NCBI GenBank assembly: GCA_022925895.1
Contig: JAKSYS010000084.1
Span: forward strand, 62,001 to 126,000
Reading direction: 5' to 3'
DNA length: 64,000 bases
From: Fragilaria crotonensis
Taxonomy: Eukaryota; Bacillariophyta; Fragilariophyceae; Fragilariales; Fragilariaceae
Below the pieces are notes generated by a model that saw nothing but the letters and a program-made list of their open reading frames with translations, had not been told where the DNA came from and made no database searches. The position numbers and the translations under genes were made by a program. This document shows positions 42,801 to 54,343 of the stretch, piece by piece (the first letter of the stretch is position 1; each line of letters starts with the position of its first letter).

Positions 42801-44140
42801 AAAATCCTGTATTATTTTGATCTCGCAAGTTCTCTTGTCAAAACGGCCACACACGCTCGTTTCGATGAAGGAATGAACGATCTCGCGGATGCTCCTCCCA
42901 ATGTCCAGGCTCTCCGCCTCTTGGCTCCCGACGGTGTCGTCCCTGCCGACTGCCGACCGCCCTTCTTTGTCTCCCATGAACCTTGAAGTCACCGATGATC
43001 CGTTTCATCGCCTCGACTCCATCACGCAGGCAATCAAATGTGATCACCCGACACTTGGTTTCGAGATCTCCGCTTGCCACATTCACAAACGGGGTTATCT
43101 GTCCGGAATTGCCCCCAGTACCTCGGCTGCCCGCATCCGCAACGTGCGACGCAAGTACATGGGTGCTTATATCGTGTCTGTTGATGGCACCTCCGTTCTC
43201 TCGTGCGAGTCCATTGTCCTCGCTTTGACGAGCGTCGCCGCCTCCGACGCTGCCTCGTTCACAATTGTCTTCGCGCCCGACCGCTACATCCCTGTCAACG
43301 CTCGCCCGAACGACCCTCATCGCCTCCCTTTGCGCTCCCACCGCCCCGGCCCCCGCGCCTCCTCCTCTCCCAAATGCAGCAGCACCGGAGCCCCATATCG
43401 CAATCACGATGCAAGAGCCCCTCCCACACAACCAGCTCCTGCTCATGATACGCAGTCTGAATACTACCGCTTTTGGGACCGAAGAAGAACACGCCGAAAG
43501 CTGCAACGTCTGTACAACTGGAAAGACTGGCAACTTGCGGAGGCAAAGCAACTCAACTCCATGGCAAAGCAAGAGATGTATGGATCTGCCATCTACCCAC
43601 CTGCCGGCGCTATTATCCTCCAACAGCATTGGAACTACTCCATCAAGGCTGACGGAACGCGAAAGGCACGCAATTGTTGCGATGGATCCCCTCGCGCCGC
43701 TCCGGCTTTGAAGCTCGCAAACACATACTCTTCATGCATCGAGCAACCCTGCATGCGGATGTTTATAGCCCTGTGTGCGAACGAGGGATACATTTGCATC
43801 AAGGTTGACGCGACAAATGCCTATGCCAACTCGCCACCTCCCGACCAGCCAACGTTCGTATACATCGACCAACAGTACGCCGACTGGTTTCTCATTCGCA
43901 ACGGTTTTAACGTGCCTTGCGATCATGTGCTCCCAGTCCAACACGCGTTGAAAGGTCATCCGGAATCCGGCGCCTTATGGGAGCGTTTCATAAACAAGGT
44001 TTTGCATCGGCATGGCTTCAAATCGACCACGCACGAACGCAGCTTGTATTACGGCACCTACGATGGATGGAAGATGCTTATCTCTCGACAAGTGGATGAT
44101 TTGGCCATCGGATGCCGCAACGTCGAATGAGCGCGCAAGA
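39862..44140 (+). mobile_element. Divergent Copia element H, truncated, without LTRs
   Basis: Plus-strand Gag-Pol in Copia order. Gag (39862-40870): helical region FIHWYKLFCATCLQWGLW and a CCHC zinc knuckle CLGCHQTGHTLTDC near 40770. Protease-like AHADNGSMACTT near 41320. GAG-pre-integrase LWHQRLCHLNFRRLSELH near 41990. Integrase with DHFSGR, RMDGGGELG and GPGERPHQTIGDALR. Reverse transcriptase with KVDATNAYANS and SRQVDDLAIG to about 44130. RNase H and both LTRs are missing. Differs from A-G in zinc knuckle, integrase motifs and QVDD box. About one break in addition to truncation at both ends; older than the others. Confidence 0.85.
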
Positions 44141-45105
44141 ACTCAGTCACCGACTCCTTGAAGGGCAACATCTCTGCATCCAAGCTCTCGAGGGAGTCAC
44201 CAACCCTCTTCACTTCATCCACAATGAACGAAATCGTTCCCCACAACGTTGGGGATTCGAATTTCTCACCAATGATGGTGGGTGCACCCCAAGTTTCCTT
44301 TCAGTGATTAAAATGCACCGGCCATGAGCACCGCATCCTTTTCATTAGATACAAACCTCTCCAGAGTCACTTTAGCAACATCCTCCAATGTGCTTCCCAT
44401 TTTGACCATGCTAGTTTCAACAGGGGCCAAGGTTTTGGTTAGAAACTCCTTGGTTACTCCTGTCTTGATGGTTTGATCCAAATCATCGGCATCAGTTGGA
44501 AGCATCCTCTCGTGGTTAAGGAATTCCCAGTCCTCTCCGAACGGTCCTGCACCCTTAACATCCCTCTTGCGTTTGGAGGGAGTACGGAACAAATCAGCTT
44601 TGTCAATGAACTCCGTTGCTTCCTTCACATCTTCAGATGACGTCATCCCGTCAACCGCGCAATTGACGGCTTGAAATTCTTTTGACCACTCCAGCAGTCC
44701 CATGGACTTTCCTTCCCAGTCCTTCCAGATGCCTTCCGACAGCCTGCTCGAAGCCAAAACAGGTTCACGGAATGCAGTGAATGGTGATGGTCTCTGAATG
44801 ACGACCACTTCCATTTCCCTTGCCGACAACGCAATCTTGTGTTCCATATGCGCCTTCACCTTTCAATCAACCTTAAAGCAAAACGCACTACCTACGCCGA
44901 TCATTCCAAAACACAAACCTGGAATCGAACGATCAAGTTTCACAACCGAGTACATCTTAGATGGAGGCGTACCTAAAGAAGGCACTGCACCAACCCCCCT
45001 ATCCCGAAGGATCGGAGGAGCACCCGAGGAGCCAGCGGCCGGAGCCGCGGAGATCAGCAACGAGGACGCGTCGCCGAGAAGAGCGAGCAACGGATCAGTT
45101 GACAT
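44130..45105 (-). pseudogene. Unknown minus-strand protein, probably broken
   Basis: Begins MSTDPLLALLGDASSLL at 45105, preceded by a strong pyrimidine tract. The body includes EMEVVVIQRPSPFTAFREP, KDWEGKSMGLLEWSKEFQ and GPFGEDWEFLNHERML. It ends with an amphipathic helical stretch ISFIVDEVKRVGDSLESLDA and is cut at the junction with element H near 44135. The coding character is good but the reading is broken in a few places. I do not recognise the family; a coiled-coil host protein or a Gag-like protein are both possible. Confidence 0.4.
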
Positions 45106-45145
45106 GAGGAAAGGGAGCGAAAGAGAAGAAGAAGAAAAAACAGAA

Positions 45146-45367
45146 TCAAATGAGTGAATTAAAGACAAAACAACCTTGAATGTACGGTCCGAGGGCGAAG
45201 GTCAAAATCCAAACAAGTGAGGACAATACCAAAGTAAGCCCGACCAGGTACTTGTTCCTTGGATGCTCAATCTTGAGTAACCTCGCTTGAGGTAAACCCA
45301 AGAATGCGAGTAACGAAGTAACCAGTAAAGCCTGGTTGATCTTTGTACCAGATGAGCGGCCCTTCAT
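45146..45367 (-). CDS. Small hypothetical membrane protein
   Basis: 73 codons from ATG at 45367 with two hydrophobic segments (ALLVTSLLAFLGL and LVGLTLVLSSLVWILTFAL) separated by a charged loop KIEHPRNKY. No family recognised. It could be an exon of a longer gene, since GTTGTTTTG after ATTCAAG near 45178 could serve as a splice donor. Confidence 0.3.
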   Translation of the reverse strand: MKGRSSGTKINQALLVTSLLAFLGLPQARLLKIEHPRNKYLVGLTLVLSSLVWILTFALGPYIQGCFVFNSLI

Positions 45368-45630
45368 GATCCCAGCGTAGAACCGCTGCTGAGATAGAAA
45401 CTACCCTTTCATCGTTGTTCGTCATCGTCTCGTGTTCCTCGTCAACTGATGACACATAGATGACCAGACACACCGATGAGATTTCCCGATGGTAGGTAGG
45501 GACTACCGTTGCCTGGGATTACTGATCACTGTCCATCCCACATCCCACAACTGGCATCCCACTTAACCTGTAGGTACGCGGAGATGTAGTAAATCTTTAA
45601 GCAAAAAATCCCTCCTGACGTTCGAAATTC

Positions 45631-45752
45631 TGATTAAAAGTGGCCATGCTACAGTCATGGACTGTACTGTATGACTGTCGTACGGTACGACAGTTCTATC
45701 TTTATGATATTCTTTTATCGCACCTTCATGTTACTGTGACCGTCTTTTCTCA
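45631..45752 (+). repeat. 5' LTR of element F
   Basis: 122 bp. Contains a perfect 21-bp palindrome at 45674-45694 (arms ACTGTCGTAC / GTACGACAGT). Confidence 0.93.
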
Positions 45753-45766
45753 GTTTATCAGACCCA
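45753..45766 (+). promoter_or_regulatory. Primer-binding site of element F
   Basis: GTTTATCAGACCCA directly after the 5' LTR. Confidence 0.8.
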
Positions 45767-46294
45767 ATCGCTCCATGGGTACGGGCATTGACGTCGTGCC
45801 GTTCGTTTCGCGGGTTTTAGACAGTCCATCGGGATGATTTTGCTCTCAACCCAAGTGTCCTTGATCGCTTACGTTCACGCCTGGGCATGCGTCAAACTGC
45901 CTCTTCCCAGTGACCGAGACGTGACTGATGGATCGCGTGGCATGATTGGAAGGGTAACTGGCGATGCCTAAGGCCCCGTTACATCAGTCGATCCGCAAAT
46001 CGACAGCCACGATGGGAACCAAGGGGCGCCTTGACCCATGCCCGTACCATCGCGGGCAAAAGAACCCGACCCGTCTAGCCGGAAGTTGAGTCCTTCGGAT
46101 AAACGTACATATACATCCGTCGATGATTAAAGCATTTTCGGTACAAATTTTCGGTTTACCCACTACAGAGCTACTGGGACCATACCAGAGACGAGCTCCG
46201 TTGAACGGATCAACGGACCGAGACAAAACCATTTTCGATTGCTCACTTCTTTTTATCGAACTGGTTTTCTGTTCTTGCTCGACCTCTTTGCGGT

Positions 46295-47784
46295 ATGAAC
46301 AACGCCGTTATGCGTGCGGCTATGACCCGCCTGGGTTTCACTGAGGCTGCTGCCCAGGCACTCGTTGATGAACAGGGGATGGATTCCCTAGAGGAAATTA
46401 GACTTCTCACCGATGACGAGATTGCTAGTTTGTGCGCTGTGATCCGACGCCCGGGAGGGATGATCCCTGCCCCGCCAGGAGGGGTGGCTGGCGGTGCCGC
46501 CAACATCCCAAACCCCGGGGTACCCGTCAACCAACGTGCAGAAGGACACCTCAAACTCCTCGCTTTCTACCTCCGCCATCAGATGCGAGTGAGTCAAACT
46601 GTCACCCCTGCCGACATCACCCTTGAAGCGATTCGAAGAGTCAGAGAGCCCCGTGAGTTTGAATCCCCGATGATTTGCCGACTATTAACGCCAAAGATTG
46701 GCCGAAGACAATGGAGGCGATCGATGAGTACCTCCGATCGGTCCTTGGCGAACGCATGATCCCGCTGGCTTACGTTGTTCGAAAGGAGGAAGCCATCCCA
46801 GACGACGATGCCAATGCGACGTATCCTACCATACAAGACGAAATGATAGCAAGGGCGCCGCATTATACGCTCAACGCTGAGAACGTTAGGGTTCCTGACC
46901 CAGTCTATCTTGCGAATCGAGGTAGAGTTTGGGATATTATCTCCCAAATCACACGTGAACATCCTTGTTGGACGTATGTGAAGCCGGCACAAAAGACTCG
47001 TGATGGTCGCATGGCCTACCATGGGCTCTACCTCCATTATTTAGGGCCTAATAACATCGACAATATGGCAACAATGGCGGAACAGAAGCTCAAGGATACG
47101 GTCTACAATGGTGAGCAACGCCGCTGGGACTTTGAGAAATATATCAACGTCCATAAACAGCAACATTCCGTGATGGAAGGCCTTGTCGAACATGGCTACA
47201 CTGGGATTGATCCCCGCTCCAAGGTTCGTTACTTACTTGATGGCATCAAGACGGACAAGTTCGATGCGGTCAAAACTCGGATCATGTCCGACGAGCGCTT
47301 GAGGAATGACTTTGATGCGTGCGTCACCCTCTATCAGGATTACATCCGCCAGACCTCAAAAGGGAAATCGAATTCCCCGACCGTCAACATCTCGGAGTTG
47401 AAAACCGGCAAATGTAAAGCCAATGCGATAGAGGATCGGTACTATACAAAAGACGAGTATGCCAAACTCACACCTGAGCAGAAGAAGGAACCTGCGTCTA
47501 AGCGCCTGAAACGAGGTCACAAACCAGGCGCCAAAGACAGTAAGACAAAGAGCGGTGGGAAACCCAAGGACGTGATTAAGAATCTTCGTGCGGTCAACCG
47601 GCAGGTCTCGCAATTGGCCAAGCAAATGAGCAAGGCCACTGTTGATGAACAGGGGACAGTTAGCTCAAGCAGTGACTCGTCCTTGGCAACCCAGAAACCG
47701 CCCAAGAAAGCCAAGGTTGGTACTAACCGAAGTAACGCGGCACTTTCGCGACAAAAGAAGGCTTCAACAGCGGAGTCCCAGTGA
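46295..47784 (+). pseudogene. gag: Gag region of Copia element F
   Basis: Starts MNNAVMRAAMTRLGFTEAAA at 46295. Helical N-terminal module with ALVDEQGMDSLEEIRLLTDD, capsid-like body (YVKPAQKTRDGRMAYHGLYL, KYINVHKQQHSVMEGLVEHG), then a lysine-rich tail (KKEPASKRLKRGHKPGAK) and NLRAVNRQVSQLAKQMSK. As in element A, the tail is basic and has no zinc knuckle. About one break. Confidence 0.85.
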
Positions 47785-47796
47785 CCTTCGGCCTGT

Positions 47797-50700
47797 TTGG
47801 CCGTCCTACGCACGTTGGGATCTCTAGACGTTACTGTTCCGAACGAATCTCGGACGGATCTCGATTCGCATGCCGACCAATGTGCCGTAGGCAATAACTG
47901 TTTAGTAGTCCATGATTACGATCGCCCAATTAATGTGACAGGTTACGATCCGTCAGGCCCGATCGCGAAGGACCTCAAGACAGTTTCTGCAGCCCTTGCG
48001 TACGATGATCCCCCTACTGGAGAAACAGTCATCCTCATGGTTCACCAGGCGATCCACATCCCTGACCTCTCCCATAACCTGTTGTCGACCACGCAAGTCA
48101 GACTGAATGACGTAATAATCAACGAGACGCCTCGTTTTCTTACTGACAATGCTACTGACTTGACGCACTCCCTCGTGATCCCAACAGATGAATACGACAC
48201 CCCCTACGTGATCCCGCTCTCGATCCAAGGTGTCACGTCCACATTCCCCACCCGCAAGCCGACCGTTGCCGAATATGAGATGTTACCACATCTTACCCTC
48301 ACCAGCGAAGACCCACCATATGACCCATATGATCCCTCCTTTGCCGCTGAGGAGGCCGCCCTTACGAAACACCTGTCAGAAACAGGGGACCGTATCGGCG
48401 CACCGCAGCCGTCAAGGCGACTCTGCTCGGTTTCTAACATGGTTTCGTTCGCGAACGGACTACAACTTGGACTAGCCGCAACAAGCCTATCCCTTACAAC
48501 GACCTCGCCAACGTTTGAGATCAAGTCCCTCACCCGTGCTGTTGCGGCTCTCCGGCCTAGCCCTGCCGGAAAGCAATTCGATCCCCAACTCTTGGCGCGG
48601 AATTGGAGTATTGATCTCCAAACGGCCAAGCGAACCATAAATGTGACAACGCAACGAGGGATTCGGACGGTACTACATCCGAGTCTGTCGAGGCGTTTTC
48701 GTACGAATGATCGACAGCTCCGATACAGGCGGTTGCCCATCGATTGTTTTACCGATACACTTGTATCGAATACAGTCTCTCGGCGGAACAATCGATACGC
48801 GCAAATATTCGCGACGGCAGATGGTTGGTGTCGTGCGTTTCCGATGTCCAAGAAATCGCTCGCGCACGAGGGACTCTCCCTGTTATTCCAACGCGACGGA
48901 GTTCCAAACACGATCATCATGGACGGTGCGAGGGAGCAGACTATGGGATTGTTCCGAAGGAAATGAAGGGAAGTTTGGACGCGAGTAAGACAAACGGAAC
49001 CACACACACCATGGTCGAATGCCGCAGAAGCGGCCATACGGGAGCTGAAGAAAGGTGTTGGTAGACAAATGGTTCGGTCCGGTGCACCGAAACGTTTATG
49101 GGGTGATTGCCTCGAGCGCGAGGCTTATGTTCGATCCCACACTGCCCACAACATTTGTCGGCTGAACGGGCAGGTACCAGAGACCCTAGTCAGCGGCGAA
49201 ACTGCTGACATATCTCCTTTCGCTTTACATAAGTGGTATGAGTGGGTTCTCTTCAGAGATACCTCCGTGACGTACCCGGATGAGTCGATGGTATTGGGGC
49301 GTGATTTGGGACCCGCCATTGACATTGGTCCAGCCATGACCAGGAAAGTTTTGAAGGAAAACGGCCAGGTCGTGTATCGGTCCACAGTTCGGTTGCTGAC
49401 GCAGGATGAAATGTCTGACGAGACGATGAAGCGCAGACGCGAAGTTTTCACGGAGAAGGTGAACACCGCTCTAGGGGACGGGTTTAAGTATGAAGACTTT
49501 GCTAACGATCCAGAATTGGAAGATCTTGGCACTCCAGACTTCCAATATTACGCCGACGATGACGAAGGAGAACGGACATTAGTTCCCGAAGCCGATGAGG
49601 AACCCGACGTAGACACGTATGATCAATACGTGGGAGCCGAAGTAACGCTGCCTCTCGGTGACAAACATTTAAGTGCCAAGGTCCGGGGTAGAAAACGGGG
49701 AGCTGATGGCAGTCTCATTGGGAAGGCCAACCAGAATCCCATTCTTGATACGCGAATCTACAATGTGGAGTTTGCCGACGGACAAACCGCAGAACTCGCC
49801 GCCAACGTGATCGCACAGAACATTTATGCAATGTGCGACACGGAGGGGAATCAATATCTCCTATTAGAAGGTATCATTGACCATCGAAGGGACTCGACGG
49901 CGGTAGACCGCAAGGACATGTATGTCCAGCGTGGATCAAACCGACACTTTCGCAAGACCACAAGGGGGTGGCAACTCTGTGTGGAATGGAAGGACGGTAG
50001 TAGGTCGTGGGAACGACTTGCCGACCTGAAGGAATCCAATCCGGTTGAGGTGGCCAATAATGCGGTAGCCCAAGGGATAGATACCGAACCAGCCTTCGCT
50101 TGGTGGGTACCTTTTACGCAGAAACGACGCAATCGCATCATTGCTGCCATTAATAGTCGATACCATAAGCGAACTCATAAGTTTGGTATTGAAGTACCTA
50201 AAACCTATGAGGATTGCATCCGTATTGACCGCGAGAACGGAAACACGTTGTGGCAAGACGCAATCCGAAAAGAAATGGCGAAGGTACAGGTGGCATTCCA
50301 GGTGATGGATGACAAAACGAACCCACCACCAACCTTCCAAGAGATCGGGTGCCATCTTATTTATGACGTTAAGATGGAGGATTTTCAGAGGAAAGCCCGA
50401 CTGGTGGCAGGGGGTCACATGACCGACTCGCCACCCGCGCATGTCATGTATGCAAGCGTTGTATCTAGAGAGTCAGTAAGGATTGCATTGACTCTTAATG
50501 ACCTCGAAGTAAAAACGGCCAATATTGAGAATGCCTATCTCACCGCTCCCGTAGGTGAAAAGATATGGTGTCGACTTGGGCCGGAGTTCGGAGAGAATGC
50601 TGGCAAGAAGGCAATCATCGTGAGGGCCTTATACGGTTTGAAGTCCGCTGGCGCATCGTTTCGTAACCACCTAGCCGATTGCATGAGGCACCTTGGGTGG

Positions 50701-51894
50701 GAATCGTGTAAAGCCGATCCTGACGTTTGGATGAAGCCTGAGGTTCGTAAGGACGATGGCTACAAATACTATGCGTATTGTCTGTTGTATGTCGACGATA
50801 TCCTGGTCGTGCACCATGATGGTTTACGTGCTTTGCAAGAAATCGATCACTACTTTAAGACTAAACCAGGATCGATCCGCGACCCCGAGTTCTATTTGGG
50901 TGCAAAACTCCGTCTGTATACGCTACCAAATGGAGTACAATCCTGGGCTATGAGTTCCAGCAAGTATATCCAGGCTGCGGTACAGAATGTGAAAGCATAT
51001 CACGCTGCAAACTTTCCGTCACGTCAGTGGTCAAAGAGATCAAAAGGCCCATTCCCACTCAATTATGCTCCGGAATTGGACACGAGTCCAGTACTCGACA
51101 CAGCACAATCCTCATTCTATCAGACGCAAATTGGAGTGTTGCGCTGGTGCGTCGAACTGGGGCGTATTGATATCATCACTGAGGTTTCTGAACTTGCCTC
51201 ATACCTTGTACAACCACGCGAGGGGCATTTGGAGGCCGTATTCCACGTTTTCAATTTCCTCGAGAAGAAGCATAATGCTCGTATCGTTTTTGACCCGTCG
51301 TACCCCCTTATCGATATGTCATCCTTTAAGGTGTGCAACTGGAAGGAATACTACGGAGATGTCACAGAGGCAATCCCACCGAATGCGCCCCCTACACGCG
51401 GAAAGGAAGTTGATTTGCGCATGTTCGTTGATTCCGATCATGCGGGCGACCAACGCACGAGACAATCACGAACTGGATTTATTGTGTACTTGAATATGTC
51501 GCCAATAACGTGGTTCTCAAAGAAACAATCTACGATTGAGACGAGTGTATTTGGGGCCGAATTCGTTGCGATGAAGCAAGGAATGGAAACCTTGCGTGGC
51601 CTCCGATACAAATTGCGGATGATGGGAGTCCCATTATCCGGCCCGTCGTACATCTATGGTGACAACATGTCTGTCATTCATAATACTCAACGACCAGAAT
51701 CGACGTTGAAGAAGAAATCAAATTCTGTCTGCTACCACGCGGTGCGTGAGGCAGTAGCCATGGGTGAATGCCTAACGGGTCATGTGTCGACCCATGATAA
51801 CCCAGCCGACATTTGCTCTAAAATCATTCCCGGAGGCCAGAAACGCGACCATCTCGTGGGCTTGATTCTATACGATATAACCGATCACTGTTGA
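47797..51894 (+). pseudogene. pol: Pol region of Copia element F
   Basis: Protease centre LDSHADQCAVG near 47862. Integrase with FTDTLVSNT and IMDGAR. Integrase tail YNVEFADGQTAELAANVIAQ. Chromo-like segment GWQLCVEWKDGSRSWERL near 49965. Reverse transcriptase with ANIENAYL and LLYVDDILVVH. RNase H with MFVDSDHAGD, YGDNMSVIHN and NPADICSK. The C-terminal two-thirds is one long open frame (over 900 codons). About one break. Confidence 0.9.
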
Positions 51895-52035
51895 TGATCC
51901 CCTCCTTGAGGTTCGCAGGTTTCTTTTTGGGTTCCCTTGCATGCCAGCCATGGCTGCTAAATATCACACTCTGATCGTATGTATACACGCATCGACGAAC
52001 TAATGTGCCCGTATGGCTTAGCCCCATTAATTCGA

Positions 52036-52041
52036 GGGGAC
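52036..52041 (+). promoter_or_regulatory. GGGGAC tract of element F
   Basis: GGGGAC directly before the 3' LTR. Confidence 0.6.
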
Positions 52042-52125
52042 TGATTAAAAGTGGCCATGCTACAGTCATGGACTGTACTGTATGACTGTCGTACGGTACG
52101 ACAGTTCTATCTTTATGATATTCTT
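52042..52125 (+). repeat. 3' LTR of element F, first part
   Basis: 84 bp, ending in TCTT (the target duplication of element G); continues at 59036. Confidence 0.92.
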
Positions 52126-52319
52126 TGTTTAATGCTGGTCGTACTGTCTACTGTACTATCGGTGGGTCATTATATCGATCCGGACTCGTGATTCAGTCAT
52201 TATGTGAACGTAACGTGTATCTTTATATATTATATTATAATATTGTTTTAACCTGTTGTTATTGATCTTCTTGCTTGTGTGGTAAGTGTTTCTTTGGACA
52301 TGACGGCTTATCTTAAACA
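52126..52319 (+). repeat. 5' LTR of element G
   Basis: 194 bp, with TGTTTAA/TTAAACA inverted ends. Confidence 0.93.
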
Positions 52320-52333
52320 GTTTATCAGACCCA
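52320..52333 (+). promoter_or_regulatory. Primer-binding site of element G
   Basis: GTTTATCAGACCCA directly after the 5' LTR. Confidence 0.8.
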
Positions 52334-52669
52334 TTGAATTGAGAAAGATATGAGAACGAGGAGTTGCGTTTTGAAAAGACGACACCCATGTGTTGCCATC
52401 CCTCGGATAAACGGACGAGGTGATGCTATGACATGGCATTGTATGAGCGATTAAGGTAGGCCACCGTCATGGGGTCGCTCAGCCGGTCATAGAGCATTGG
52501 TCTGGGTTCCAGCCTTTGCGTTTGTACGTACAAGCCAGAGACGGATCATCTCTTGGCGCGATGTTGACTCCCATGGTCACGGCGGTCACAATATGTTGTC
52601 CGAAATCGCTGGTATTCGCACGCACGTAGGAGTGGTATTGACACCCTCTCGTAAATTGACACAGACATC

Positions 52670-54343
52670 ATGGCAGAAATTCCCATCGTCGTTGATCTTG
52701 AAGCGATGTTCCCTGGGTTGGAACATCAGCCGATGCGTTTTATTCTTCACGTGTGTGGATTGAGGGATATCCCCTCCCAAACTCGACTTATTGAGTATGA
52801 AGGGTTGGAGTCTGTTGAGGAGCTAGCCAACTATACGGATTCTGAGTTGGACTCCATGGCGGACCGCAATTCTAAACGTTCCCCTGCGGCTACTAGAGTT
52901 TTGATGGGTTTAGCTCGCACAAAGAAGTTGAAGGCAGTCAAGTTCTGGGTTAACAAGAAACTCCGCGAGGATGCTCCATGTGATCTAACGGAGTTGAATG
53001 ATGCCAAGATTGCCCAACTCATTCGTGAAATGTCCTTGGTTAAGGAAGGCAAGGAGTCTGACTCAAAGCTGTATTATCCTGACGCGTTTAACGCAAGTGA
53101 TTATAAGAATTGGATAAAGAAAGTGACAAATTATCTTGACTCGAGGAAGGGTAAAGCTGGTGTGCCCTTGAGCTATGTTATTCGCCCTGCTGATGCCGAT
53201 CCTAATGATGCGCCAGATGAGTATACTCGCACGTTATGGGCGGTATCGTTCGACACCCCGCAATACATTGAAGACAATCGTGAGGTTTATCACTTGTTCA
53301 AAGACTTATTGACAAAGACAGACGGTGCAACCTGGTTTGAAAAGGTAAGCGATGGTGATGGACGTGCCGCGCATTTGCTCTTACGCGAACATTATATTGG
53401 AGAGGCGCACGATATGAGGCGTGCAGCTTCGGCAAATGCGAAATTGGAAGCGCTTTTCTGGAAAAGTGAAGCTGCATTTCCATTCGAGAAATATTTAACC
53501 CGGATGAATGAGGCGTTCAAAGAATTGGAAGATGCAGGGCAGCCCATGTATGAGCAACAAAAGGTACAGTTCCTTCTTCGCAGCATACGTTGTGACGATA
53601 TTCAGGTTCAGACGACTATGGGAATTGTACGTGATAAGTACTTGGCTGATTTTGATGCCGCGTGTATCACACTTTCCCGAACGGTCTCGAGTCGATTCGC
53701 ACTATCCGAACCAGGTAAGAACAACAAACGATCGATTGGTGCCACAACGTCGACCAAGTCTCGTGGAGGCGGCAGTCGTGGGAGTGGACGCTCCGGTAAT
53801 CGCGGTGGCGGCCGTGGCGGTGGGGGACAAAAGTTGAAAGTTGTAATGAACGGAGTTGATGTATCCGATATCAATCGAAACTTTACAAGTGATGAGTGGG
53901 AGAAATTGAGAACATGTGGAGGCATTGCTTATATTCATCAGCGTCGTGAATACCTAGCCAATCGCGGTGGTTCGGGTCGCTTCGACGGCCGTGGAGGTGG
54001 TTATGGACGCGGTGGCGGCCGAGGATACGCGGACCGTGGCTCGTACGGCGGGCGCGGTGGCGGCCGATACACAAACGACAACCGTACAAGCGACCAGCCA
54101 CGCGCGATTGCGGCGACCGCGGCAAATTCGTCAACAGAGGTCGTTGAATATGACGCTGATGCTCGAATGCGCCGGCCCGTGCTCCGGCTGCTGGAGGTGA
54201 TCGTGGTGGAAAAGCGGGTGCTCGATTCGGGCCCCGACGTGAGTATTGACTTGTATCCCCAACACCTTGCAAATGTGAGGTGCTGGGGCGATCTGTGGCG
54301 ACGATTAAGACGGGCAGCAGGACTCGATCGATCAATGCAGTGA
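52670..54343 (+). CDS. gag: Gag of Copia element G
   Basis: About 557 open codons from ATG at 52670. Helical module (ILHVCGLRDIPSQTRLIEYE), capsid-like body (DYKNWIKKVTNYLDSRKG, FPFEKYLTRMNEAFKELEDA), then two RGG-rich tracts (GGGSRGSGRSGNRGGGRGGG and GGGYGRGGGRGYADRG) on either side of DINRNFTSDEWEKLRTCGG. No zinc knuckle. The last residues overlap the start of the pol region in another frame. Gag itself looks largely whole. Confidence 0.85.
   Translation: MAEIPIVVDLEAMFPGLEHQPMRFILHVCGLRDIPSQTRLIEYEGLESVEELANYTDSELDSMADRNSKRSPAATRVLMGLARTKKLKAVKFWVNKKLREDAPCDLTELNDAKIAQLIREMSLVKEGKESDSKLYYPDAFNASDYKNWIKKVTNYLDSRKGKAGVPLSYVIRPADADPNDAPDEYTRTLWAVSFDTPQYIEDNREVYHLFKDLLTKTDGATWFEKVSDGDGRAAHLLLREHYIGEAHDMRRAASANAKLEALFWKSEAAFPFEKYLTRMNEAFKELEDAGQPMYEQQKVQFLLRSIRCDDIQVQTTMGIVRDKYLADFDAACITLSRTVSSRFALSEPGKNNKRSIGATTSTKSRGGGSRGSGRSGNRGGGRGGGGQKLKVVMNGVDVSDINRNFTSDEWEKLRTCGGIAYIHQRREYLANRGGSGRFDGRGGGYGRGGGRGYADRGSYGGRGGGRYTNDNRTSDQPRAIAATAANSSTEVVEYDADARMRRPVLRLLEVIVVEKRVLDSGPDVSIDLYPQHLANVRCWGDLWRRLRRAAGLDRSMQ

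Noticed and set aside
42838-43629. 263-codon minus-strand reading
   Set aside because: It is the antisense of the element H integrase-reverse transcriptase region and has no domain.
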